A stretch of DNA of 49,412 nucleotides from CAZWSE01 sp964636575. GTDB lineage: Bacteria > Pseudomonadota > Alphaproteobacteria > Rhodobacterales > Rhodobacteraceae. The stretch spans positions 1 to 49,412 of the forward strand of contig CAZWSE010000008.1 in NCBI GenBank assembly GCA_964636575.1, given 5' to 3'. Within the stretch, counting starts at the first letter, position 1, and every line of letters begins with the position of its first letter. The position numbers and the translations under genes are program-made. The notes under the pieces were generated by a model, which ran no database searches, had not been told where the DNA came from, and worked only from the letters and a program-made list of their open reading frames with translations. Of this stretch, positions 23,431-31,227 are shown piece after piece.

Positions 23431-24711
23431 TCACAGTCTCAGGTCTGACCCCGACTTGCCGAAAATGCCTTTGATATCGTAAAGGATCGCGTCGGGTTTG
23501 CCAAAGCGCCTGATCCCTTTTGAGCCCATTTCAATGAATTCACGGTGCGCGACTGCAACGATTATAGCGTCATAGACCCCCAGCGCAGGGTTATCCACAG
23601 AGTTAACCCCATGTTCTTCCCGCATCCGGTCTTTGGGAACCCAAGGTTCATGCACATCCACATCGATCTGGTAGTCCTGCAATTCGGCGCGAATGTCCGC
23701 GACACGGGTGTTGCGGGTGTCGGCGCAGTTCTCTTTGAACGTGTAGCCAAGGATCAAAACCCTGGACCGCGCCAGATCGGTTCCGCGCGACAACATGGCC
23801 TTCACCAACTGACTGGCAACATGCGCACCCATGTGATCATTGATACGGCGACCAGCCAGAATGACCTCAGGGTGATAGCCCAACTGTTCAGCGCGGTAGG
23901 TCAGATAGTAAGGGTCCACCCCGATACAGTGCCCGCCCACAAGGCCGGGCCGGAAGGGCAGGAAGTTCCACTTGGTGCCAGCGGCCTCTAGCACCTCAAG
24001 CGTATCAAGGTTCAACTTGGAAAAGATCAGTGCGAATTCGTTCACCAAGGCGATGTTCAGATCGCGCTGGGTGTTCTCAATGACCTTCGCGGCCTCGGCG
24101 GTCATGATACTGCTGGCAGGGTGCAGCCCCGCTTTCACCACAGGTGCATAGATCGCATCCACACGCGCCAGCGTTTCGGGATCTTGGGCCGAGATGATCT
24201 TGACCACGTTTTCCATCGAATGCTCGGCGTCACCGGGGTTCACACGTTCCGGCGAATACCCCAGCTTGATCTGATCGCGTAAGCGCAGCCCACTGGCCTC
24301 TGCCAAGGCAGGCCCCATAACCTCTTCAGTAACGCCCGGATAAACTGTGGATTCCAGGATCACCAAAGCCCCGTCTGTCAAATGCGGGGCAATAACCGAA
24401 CACGCCCCTAGGATAGGGCCAAGATCGGGTTTTTTGGCATCTGTGATGGGGGTCGGAACGGCGATGATATAGGCGCTGTGTCCGGCAAGATCAGCGGGGC
24501 TGTCTGTGAAACGGGCGGTGGTGTCAGTGACCGAAGCTTCTGACACTTCGGCATTGGGGTCCGACCCGCCGTGTAGCGTGGCCACAAGCTGGGAATTGGT
24601 GTCAAACCCCGTCACCTCAAACCCAGCGCGGGCCAGTGCCAGCGTCAGGGGAAGGCCCACGTATCCAAGGCCCAAAACAGCGATCTTTTTGTCTGTGGCA
24701 GCTGTGCTCAT
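23431..24711 (-). CDS. UDP-N-acetylhexosamine 6-dehydrogenase (TviB/WbpA-type nucleotide sugar dehydrogenase)
   Basis: A 426-residue NAD-dependent enzyme of the UDP-glucose/GDP-mannose dehydrogenase family. The Rossmann loop GLGYVGLP is at 14-21. The catalytic Cys262 lies in VGGHCIGVDPYYL, the form found in TviB/WbpO/WbpA and WecC enzymes rather than UDP-glucose dehydrogenases. YSPERVNPGD and the C-terminal YTFKENCADTRNTR complete the family blocks. It should oxidise a UDP-N-acetylhexosamine to the uronic acid, supplying an acidic amino sugar. It is the first gene of the eight-gene operon. The start is the ATG at 24709-24711 with AAGG upstream; a TTG further out is unlikely. Confidence 0.92.
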   Translation of the reverse strand: MSTAATDKKIAVLGLGYVGLPLTLALARAGFEVTGFDTNSQLVATLHGGSDPNAEVSEASVTDTTARFTDSPADLAGHSAYIIAVPTPITDAKKPDLGPILGACSVIAPHLTDGALVILESTVYPGVTEEVMGPALAEASGLRLRDQIKLGYSPERVNPGDAEHSMENVVKIISAQDPETLARVDAIYAPVVKAGLHPASSIMTAEAAKVIENTQRDLNIALVNEFALIFSKLNLDTLEVLEAAGTKWNFLPFRPGLVGGHCIGVDPYYLTYRAEQLGYHPEVILAGRRINDHMGAHVASQLVKAMLSRGTDLARSRVLILGYTFKENCADTRNTRVADIRAELQDYQIDVDVHEPWVPKDRMREEHGVNSVDNPALGVYDAIIVAVAHREFIEMGSKGIRRFGKPDAILYDIKGIFGKSGSDLRL

Positions 24712-24757
24712 ACCCGCGCCCTTACCCAAGTGTTAACCTATGATGTGGCGCACTTGG

Positions 24758-24774
24758 GCGGTTTTCGCAACCGC
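24758..24774. promoter_or_regulatory. Small inverted repeat in the divergent promoter region of the glycan operon and mscS
   Basis: GCGGTT (24758-24763), TTCGC, AACCGC (24769-24774) is a perfect six-base inverted repeat. It lies about 47 bases upstream of the dehydrogenase start and about 115 bases upstream of the channel gene. It could be an operator or a leader hairpin for the minus-strand operon. No clear promoter hexamers are visible nearby. Confidence 0.25.
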
Positions 24775-24889
24775 ACACAGATTATTGTGATCGCAGGCTT
24801 TGTGCGGCCAATTTTCGACCCGTCGTGTTTGCCAAGGTCCTGCGGTTGGCATAGCGTTTGAAAACACACTTTGAAGACAGGTCTCATTC

Positions 24890-27079
24890 ATGATCCGAAC
24901 CCTCACACTGCTGTTTGCGTTTTTGATTACACTGTGCGCGCACCCCGCATCGGCGCAATCGCTTTTGCCCGGTGGATCAAACAGTTCAGAGGTTACGCTT
25001 GAAGAAACCATGCGCTTGGCTGCCGAACAGGGCGTCAGCGTCATTGTGATCGACCAAAACGGCAAAATGCTGTCCGAAGGCACGGGGCCCGACCCTGCCG
25101 ACGAAGAAGGTTCTGAGACATCAAGCCTGATGACCATGCAATCGGATGCACAGGCCTTTCGCGATACACTTTCAAAACGGCTGGCCGTGCTGCCCAATTC
25201 CATTCAGGAAGTGGCCTTTGTCCTGCGGGCCAGCAGCCCAGACGGGCGCATCATGAGCTTTGTTGAAGCACTGTTTTTCAGCATTCTTCTGTTTTTTTTC
25301 GGGATATTCGTGGAACGCGAAGTCTTCGGAAAACGATTGATCAAAAACTACGTCGTCGCGCGGATCAAGGACAATCCGCAAGGGTATACCGAAAAAATGC
25401 CCTTCCTCATCTTCCGCTTTGTCATGGGGCTGATCGCCGCGATTGTGTCGATGATCGTGGCCTATGTGACGGGCAGTCTGATCTTCGGGTCCGTCGATGA
25501 TACGGCCATGCAGTTCACAATTGCGGTGATCTACACAGGGTACGCTGCCTGTCGGGTGATCTGGGGGATATGGCGGATGGTGCTGTCGCCCTATCTGTCG
25601 CAATACAGGATCCCGAATTTCACAGATCGCGACGCCAAAAAACTGCACAGATGGCTTTGTGTCGGGGCGTTTATCAACATCTCGGGTATCTTGTTCTCAA
25701 ACTGGATTTCCGAATTGGGGCTGAACTACGACGTCTATTCACTGATCGCGTCAGGGTCGTCCTTGCTGGTGTCCTTGGTCAATATCGCGCTGATCTTATT
25801 CAACCGAAAAGCCATCTCAAACGCGATTTTGAACGGTCGCGATAAAACCCAAGTCAGCACAGGGCTGCGGCTGGTATCGCAGCTTTGGGCACCTTTTGCT
25901 TTGGCCTATGTGATCTACGCTTGGTTTGAACTGACCTATGATGTCGTCCTTCAGCAACCGTCGTCCATCCCACTGATCGCGGGGGCTTACGGGTCCATGC
26001 TATCGATCATCGTTGTCTACGGCGTCATCAACTATGCGATTGAACGCTACTTTGAACGCAGCCGCGCCTTGCAACTGCTCAACGACGAACTGTCTGAGGC
26101 AGAAACCGAAGAAGAAGCCGACGGCGTCATGGCCGAACAAGCGCAGCTTTTGTCCGAAAGCGGTCACAAAGTGACAACTTTTGAGGGGCTGGCGCGGCGT
26201 ATTGCAGGTGTTCTGGCGCTGGTCGCGGGGGCCACTGCGTTCTTGTACATCTGGGGAACCGGCGGGATCTTGTCGCCCAAGCTTGTTGAGTTTTCAATCG
26301 ACGTGCTGGGCATCTTGTTCATCGGCTACATCGTCTATCATGTCTTCCGCATCTGGATTGACAGCAAAATCCAGGAAGAAGTCGGCGACCAACCCGAGGG
26401 CGAACTTGGCGACGAAGGCGGCGGCACCTCTGCCAGCCGCTTGGCCACGCTGCTCCCCTTGTTCCGCGGGTTCATTCTGTCGGCCGTAGTTGTGACAATA
26501 ATACTGATCCTGCTCTTGCAGCTTGGGATCAACGTCAGCCCGCTTTTTGCGGGGGCCGGCGTGGTCGGACTGGCTGTGGGCTTCGGGGCGCANNNNNNNN
26601 NNNNNNNNNNNNNNNNNNNNNNNNNNNNNNNNNNNNNNNNNNNNNNNNNNNNNNNNNNNNNNNNNNNNNNNNNNNNNNNNNNNNNNNNNNNNACCTATGA
26701 CACGGATGTCGAAAAGGTCCGCAAACTGGTCAAAAAGCTGGGGCAGGAACTGTTGGAAGACCCCGTGATCGGATCGAATTTTATCCAGCCTTTAAAGTCT
26801 CAAGGCGTGATCGAAATGCAGGATTCCGCAATGATCATCCGTGTAAAGTTTATGACCAAGCCGGGCGACCAATGGCTGGTGCGCAAGCGCGTTTACGAAG
26901 AGATTCGGGCCTTGTTTGAGCGCGAAGATATAAGATTTGCCCATCGTGAAGTAACCGTCCGGCTTGCGGATGAGCCTAAGGAACCTTTGACTGAAAGCCA
27001 GAAAGAGGCCGTTCTGGCAGCAGCAGAAGCATCCATCGACGAAGATATGCTGGAAGAGGGCGGCGGCGACGACCGTTAA
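24890..27079 (+). CDS. MscS-family mechanosensitive channel (large type, contains N gap)
   Basis: An inner-membrane channel that opens under membrane tension to release solutes on osmotic downshock. A signal peptide (residues 1-23, ending ASA) precedes a short periplasmic domain. Many hydrophobic helices follow from about residue 122. The pore helix is recognisable in SPLFAGAGVVGLAVGFGA, which ends at the N gap (26593-26692). After the gap the carboxy-terminal MscS domain resumes at TYDTDVEKVRKLVKKLGQEL, with QDSAMIIRVKFMTKPGDQW. The missing beta domain in relatives is about 85-90 residues, so the true gap is probably longer than 100 bases. The apparent continuity of frame across the gap is chance or luck. 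It diverges from the glycan operon. Confidence 0.9.
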   Translation: MIRTLTLLFAFLITLCAHPASAQSLLPGGSNSSEVTLEETMRLAAEQGVSVIVIDQNGKMLSEGTGPDPADEEGSETSSLMTMQSDAQAFRDTLSKRLAVLPNSIQEVAFVLRASSPDGRIMSFVEALFFSILLFFFGIFVEREVFGKRLIKNYVVARIKDNPQGYTEKMPFLIFRFVMGLIAAIVSMIVAYVTGSLIFGSVDDTAMQFTIAVIYTGYAACRVIWGIWRMVLSPYLSQYRIPNFTDRDAKKLHRWLCVGAFINISGILFSNWISELGLNYDVYSLIASGSSLLVSLVNIALILFNRKAISNAILNGRDKTQVSTGLRLVSQLWAPFALAYVIYAWFELTYDVVLQQPSSIPLIAGAYGSMLSIIVVYGVINYAIERYFERSRALQLLNDELSEAETEEEADGVMAEQAQLLSESGHKVTTFEGLARRIAGVLALVAGATAFLYIWGTGGILSPKLVEFSIDVLGILFIGYIVYHVFRIWIDSKIQEEVGDQPEGELGDEGGGTSASRLATLLPLFRGFILSAVVVTIILILLLQLGINVSPLFAGAGVVGLAVGFGAXXXXXXXXXXXXXXXXXXXXXXXXXXXXXXXXXXTYDTDVEKVRKLVKKLGQELLEDPVIGSNFIQPLKSQGVIEMQDSAMIIRVKFMTKPGDQWLVRKRVYEEIRALFEREDIRFAHREVTVRLADEPKEPLTESQKEAVLAAAEASIDEDMLEEGGGDDR
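26593..26692. other. 100-N assembly gap inside mscS
   Basis: A run of exactly 100 N, the conventional placeholder for unknown length. Unlike the gap at 16421, the flanks share no repeat. The protein family expects the end of the pore helix and the MscS beta domain here, about 260 bases, so the gap is probably underestimated. Confidence 0.97.
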
Positions 27080-27124
27080 CCAACAGCTGGGAAATCTGCA
27101 TCGGACCACCCGATTTCAAAGCCA

Positions 27125-27161
27125 CCGTTAAGAACGCTTTCACTTGTTCTTGAAACAACGG
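27125..27161. terminator. Bulged inverted repeat after mscS
   Basis: CCGTT-AAGAAC (27125-27135) can pair with GTTCTT (27146-27151) and, after a GAAAC bulge, AACGG (27157-27161). It lies 45 bases after the mscS stop and 22 bases before the next ATG. It has no T-run on the plus strand, so it may be a transcript-end or processing structure rather than a classical terminator. Confidence 0.3.
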
Positions 27162-27183
27162 TCGCAAGAAGTGGGGCGACCTG

Positions 27184-27465
27184 ATGCGATCTATACTTTC
27201 TGTAACGGCAATATGTTTGTTCCTGCCTTTGATGGCACTTGGGCGACCAGCCTCCGATGCCGTCAATGGGCCTGTTTTGGTAATCGTCCCGCCTTGGGAC
27301 AATGCACATCAAATCGTTGCAGATGCGGGCGGGCAGATCATCGGTTTTGACCATGCAGTGTTCGGGGTTCTGGCATCTGCACCGCACCCAGATTTCAACC
27401 AATCCCTTCTGGACGCAGGCGCATGGGCCGTACGCGACGGCGCAATTTTAGCAAGCTTATGTTGA
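27184..27465 (+). CDS. Small secreted protein of unknown function
   Basis: A 93-residue protein with a clear signal peptide (hydrophobic residues 5-18, probable cleavage after ALGRPASDA-like sequence near 20-26). The mature part of about 70 residues is a compact domain with PVLVIVPPWDNAHQIVADAG and ending AGAWAVRDGAILASLC. I do not know a function. The frame, the signal peptide and the tight spacing to the chemoreceptor (seven bases) support a real gene. I have an unverified memory of similar short exported proteins in Rhodobacterales. The location suggests co-transcription with the chemoreceptor gene, so a periplasmic accessory role is possible but unproven. Confidence 0.7.
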   Translation: MRSILSVTAICLFLPLMALGRPASDAVNGPVLVIVPPWDNAHQIVADAGGQIIGFDHAVFGVLASAPHPDFNQSLLDAGAWAVRDGAILASLC

Positions 27466-27472
27466 GGCTCTC

Positions 27473-29041
27473 ATGAAAGCACTTTTAGACCTTCTCAATT
27501 CCTCTGGGCTAAGCAACAGCTTGCTTGAAGCACGACATGCCAGCGCCAAATGGCTCGTCTATGCCTGTGTCGCTTTTGTTCCGATCATTGGCCTGACAGG
27601 ATACTTTGTCGGGCACTTGGGGTTGCTTCCATTGGTCATGGCGCTTGTATTTGCTGCAATCGCATTCTCGACGCTGAAACAGGTTGATCGGTTTGCCGAA
27701 ACGGTCGTTCCACTGGCGGTCATGGGGCAGTGCATTGCTTTCACCGCCGCATTTTCCGGAACGCCATGGCAGCTAGATGCGCATATGCTGTTCTTCGCCG
27801 CGATGGCTTCAATGGCGGCCTTGGTCAGCTTAAAAGGCCTCATTGTCGGCACCTTGGTTGTGGCGTTGCACCACCTTGCACTTGGGGCATTGATGCCTGC
27901 GCTGGTGTTCCCTTCGGTTGGTTTGCTTGAAAACATGGGACGGGCCGTATTCCACGCGGTAATCTTGGTTATGGAAGTTGTGGCCTTGGGGGCCAGCATC
28001 ATAATCCGCATTCAGCTTGACCGACGGAACACGCGGTCCAAAGAAAACGCGCAGCAAGCCCAATCGGAAACAACCGATATCCGTGCGGAACAAGAAAACT
28101 CGATTGAGCTGCTGAAATCCGCCTTGGGTCACCTGTCGAACGGGGATCTAACAACACGTCTGCCAGACGATATGCCGCCGTCATTCCAAGGGCTGCGGGA
28201 TGATTTCAATCAAGCGGTTGAAAACCTGCAGTCTGTTTTGGATCGGGTTCGGATCGGGGCTACGGATGTGCAGCGCCAGATCACGGATATCGACACCGCC
28301 TCAGAGGATCTGTCGATGCGCACGCAATCCCAAGCGGCAACACTCGAAGAAACTGCCGCTGCCCTAACGGAGCTGAACAGCTCTGTTCAATCGTCAGCCA
28401 GCATTGCAGAACAGTCGTCCGAGGCCACAAAAGCCGTCCAGGCCCGCGCGTCCAAAAGCCAGGAAATCGTTGAACAAGCCGTCGGGGCGATGGAAAGCAT
28501 CACCGCCTCGTCGGAGAAAATCGCATCCATGAACGCCCTTATCGAAGACATCGCGTTTCAAACCAATCTGCTTGCCCTAAACGCCGGCGTCGAAGCCGCC
28601 CGTGCGGGTGAGGCCGGGCGCGGGTTTGCTGTCGTCGCCTCTGAGGTGCGCGGGTTGTCACAACGCGCATCAGATGCGGCTAATGACATTCGCGACCTGA
28701 TCGAAGAAAGCGGTGCCGAAGTTGCCACAGGTGTGGAACTTGTCGGTAAAACCGGCGCGACCTTGCAAGAAATCATTGGCGCTGTGACCGAGATGAATAC
28801 TTTTGTCACTGAAATCTCAACGGCTGCCGTTGAGCAGGCGAAAACGGTACATGAAATCAATGGCTCCATGACCCATCTTGATCGCATCACGCAACAAAAC
28901 GCTGCCATGTTCGAAGAAACTTCTGCAGCCTCAAAACGGTTGGATCACAGCATGACAACCATGCATGGCGATGTGTCGGCCTTTCATTTGGGCGACGATG
29001 ATACACAGGTAAAGATCCAGCCAATCGCGCAGGCCGGGTAG
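27473..29041 (+). CDS. Methyl-accepting chemotaxis protein with membrane-embedded sensor domain
   Basis: A 522-residue chemoreceptor. There is no large periplasmic ligand domain; instead residues 27-180 are about six transmembrane helices in sequence. Histidines lie in or near the helices: W99-Q-L-D-A-H104-M, H133-H134, and H161 followed by E168. A HAMP-like linker is at about 218-262 (LGHLSNGDLTTRLPDD). The signalling domain follows, with the highly conserved hairpin tip IAFQTNLLALNAGVEAARAG. The sensing part may bind a cofactor such as haem or detect redox state, as an inference from the histidines. GAGG precedes the ATG. The gene ends six bases before the convergent ABC permease gene. Confidence 0.92.
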   Translation: MKALLDLLNSSGLSNSLLEARHASAKWLVYACVAFVPIIGLTGYFVGHLGLLPLVMALVFAAIAFSTLKQVDRFAETVVPLAVMGQCIAFTAAFSGTPWQLDAHMLFFAAMASMAALVSLKGLIVGTLVVALHHLALGALMPALVFPSVGLLENMGRAVFHAVILVMEVVALGASIIIRIQLDRRNTRSKENAQQAQSETTDIRAEQENSIELLKSALGHLSNGDLTTRLPDDMPPSFQGLRDDFNQAVENLQSVLDRVRIGATDVQRQITDIDTASEDLSMRTQSQAATLEETAAALTELNSSVQSSASIAEQSSEATKAVQARASKSQEIVEQAVGAMESITASSEKIASMNALIEDIAFQTNLLALNAGVEAARAGEAGRGFAVVASEVRGLSQRASDAANDIRDLIEESGAEVATGVELVGKTGATLQEIIGAVTEMNTFVTEISTAAVEQAKTVHEINGSMTHLDRITQQNAAMFEETSAASKRLDHSMTTMHGDVSAFHLGDDDTQVKIQPIAQAG

Positions 29042-29047
29042 GGGCGT

Positions 29048-30202
29048 CTAAGACTTGTAAGGGTCCAAACTGTCCCGCAACCCGTCACCCAAAAAATTGA
29101 ACGCCAGCACCACAAAGATGATCGGCAGCATGGGGATCGCGGTCCAAGGATATATCTCGATGCTGGCAAGGTTCTGCGCATCGTTCAGCATGACCCCCCA
29201 GCTGACCGCGGGCGCCCTTAGGCCCAGCCCCAGAAATGACAATGCCGTTTCGCCCAAAATCATTGCGGGAATAGACAGTGTCGCGCTCGCAATAAGGTGG
29301 CTTGTGAAGTTGGGCAACAAATGACGGCGGATTACACGGGCCGGTTTCGCGCCCATCATTTCAGCAGCCTGCACGTATTCCTCTTCCCGCAAAGACAAGA
29401 ACTTGGACCGCACAGAACGGGCCAGCCCCGGCCAATCCAGAAGCCCAAGAATGATCGAGATCACAAAGAAAACCGCAACAGGCCCCCAGCTCGAAGGGAC
29501 CGCCGCCGACAGTGCCAGCCAAAGGGGCAGCTCAGGCAGGCTGCGCAACACTTCGATCACGCGGTTCACCAACCAATCGGTGCGCCCGCCAAAGTATCCC
29601 GCCAGTGATCCGAAGAAAATGCCCAGCGCAAAGGACACCGAAATCCCGATGATGCCCACAGTTAATGACAGCTGCGCGCCGTACAAAATGCGACTGAAGA
29701 CATCCCGACCCAGCCGGTCAGATCCGAACAAGAACACAGGTGCAGCTTCGGGTGTGCAAAACAGATGTGTGTTTGAGGGGATCAACCCGAACACCTTGTA
29801 TCTGCTGCCTTCGCAAAAGAAGGAGACAGGCAACGGCAGTGTCTCATCTGCGGTATAGGTCCATTTGTACTGCTCAAGATCGGCCTTCGCGATCATCGGA
29901 TAAACATGCGGGCCAATGAATTCACCTTGATGCCAAAAGGATATGCCCTGCGGTGGCGAATAGAGATGATCCGCGTGCCGCTCGTTCGGAGAATAGGGCG
30001 CGATGAACCCCGCAAAGGGCAGCATCAAATAAGACAGCCCCAAAAAGATCGCAGAGATCAAAGCCAGTTTGTGCCGTCGGAACTTGCGCCAAATCAGCAA
30101 CCAGTTCGGGGCATCCAGATCAGCGCGGTCAATGGTTTTGACATCTTCCTCGGGATCATACGGCGCATCGCTGACATAGCGACCATCGGGCAGAACGCTC
30201 AT
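29048..30202 (-). CDS. ABC transporter permease, peptide/oligosaccharide type (DppC/YejE-like)
   Basis: A 384-residue inner-membrane permease. One N-terminal helix (about 44-68) is followed by an extended periplasmic segment. The binding-protein-dependent permease core has five more helices and the EAA loop EEEYVQAAEMMGAKPARVI, the coupling site for the ATPase. The long N-terminal insertion and FLGLGLRAPAVSWGVMLNDA match the YejE/DppC group. It is the last gene of the importer operon and overlaps the first permease by ATGA. The substrate should be a peptide or oligosaccharide. It converges with the chemoreceptor gene. Confidence 0.9.
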   Translation of the reverse strand: MSVLPDGRYVSDAPYDPEEDVKTIDRADLDAPNWLLIWRKFRRHKLALISAIFLGLSYLMLPFAGFIAPYSPNERHADHLYSPPQGISFWHQGEFIGPHVYPMIAKADLEQYKWTYTADETLPLPVSFFCEGSRYKVFGLIPSNTHLFCTPEAAPVFLFGSDRLGRDVFSRILYGAQLSLTVGIIGISVSFALGIFFGSLAGYFGGRTDWLVNRVIEVLRSLPELPLWLALSAAVPSSWGPVAVFFVISIILGLLDWPGLARSVRSKFLSLREEEYVQAAEMMGAKPARVIRRHLLPNFTSHLIASATLSIPAMILGETALSFLGLGLRAPAVSWGVMLNDAQNLASIEIYPWTAIPMLPIIFVVLAFNFLGDGLRDSLDPYKS

Positions 30203-31227
30203 TTGCCACGCCCTCCGTATTTGATCCGCGGGTCAAGCAGCATCAGCAAGACATCGGACACCATTGTGCCAATCAGGGTCAGAAAGGCGACGAACATCAA
30301 GATAAAGCCCGCCAGAAACTGGTCTTGCGATTTCAAGGCTGTCAGCAAAGCGGGGCCAATGGTCTGCAATCCCAACACGACTGACACCAGAACCGAGCCT
30401 GAAATCAACGACGGCAAAAGGTTCCCGATATCCGCAACAAAAGGGTTCAATGCGACCCGTAGCGGGTATTTGGTCAGCGTGCGCCGTTGCGATAATCCCT
30501 TGGCGACGGCAGTTTCAACATATGGCTTTGACAGCTCATCCAGCATATTGGCGCGCAGCCTTTGCATCATGGCCGCAGCTCCTGACGTGCCGATCACAAA
30601 GGTCGGCACGATCAGATGCACAAGGATCGATTTCACCTTGTCCCAAGACATAGGTTGGCCTTCGTATTCGGGCGACATCAGCCCCCCGATGGGCAAACCT
30701 AGGTACTTGTGTCCATAGTAAAACAGGATCAAAGCCAGCAAAAAGTTTGGTGTGGCAAGGCCGATATAGCCAAAGAATGCGGCAGTATAATCAACCCATG
30801 TTTCCGACTTTGCAGCGGCCAGAACCCCCAATGGAAGGGCCACGGTATAGACAAACAAGACAGCGGCCAGATTGACCAAAACCGTCAACCAAAGCGCATT
30901 GCCCACGACTTCGCTCACGGGGCGATCAAATTCGAACGACCAGCCAAAGTTGCCCTGCATCAGCCCCGCAAACCCGTTTGGCCCCGGCCAAGCGCCGACC
31001 CAGATCAGGTATTGCTGCCACAACGGTTTATCCAGCGCATATTCCTTACGCAGAAACTCGGCTTTGGCGACCCCATCGGCCTGACCCGTGGATTGCAATT
31101 CAGCGATCTGGTTGCTCAGGTAGTCGCCGGGCGGCAGGTTGATGATGGCAAAGACCAGCACCGACACGACCAGCAATGTCAGCAACATCGTGCAGAACCG
31201 GTAGACAGCATAGCGCAGCAAAATCAT
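30199..31227 (-). CDS. ABC transporter permease, peptide/oligosaccharide type (DppB/YejB-like)
   Basis: A 342-residue permease with an N-terminal helix (about 10-30, VVSVLVFAIINLPPGDYL) typical of the DppB/YejB family. The periplasmic segment contains PLWQQYLIWVG. Five more helices and a coupling loop around VETAVAKGLSQRRTL follow. The GNFGWSFEFDRPV segment is close to YejB-type and alpha-galactoside-type permeases. The ATG overlaps the binding-protein stop (ATGA), and its own stop overlaps the next permease start. It forms the pore with the neighbouring permease. Confidence 0.9.
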   Translation of the reverse strand: MILLRYAVYRFCTMLLTLLVVSVLVFAIINLPPGDYLSNQIAELQSTGQADGVAKAEFLRKEYALDKPLWQQYLIWVGAWPGPNGFAGLMQGNFGWSFEFDRPVSEVVGNALWLTVLVNLAAVLFVYTVALPLGVLAAAKSETWVDYTAAFFGYIGLATPNFLLALILFYYGHKYLGLPIGGLMSPEYEGQPMSWDKVKSILVHLIVPTFVIGTSGAAAMMQRLRANMLDELSKPYVETAVAKGLSQRRTLTKYPLRVALNPFVADIGNLLPSLISGSVLVSVVLGLQTIGPALLTALKSQDQFLAGFILMFVAFLTLIGTMVSDVLLMLLDPRIKYGGRGK

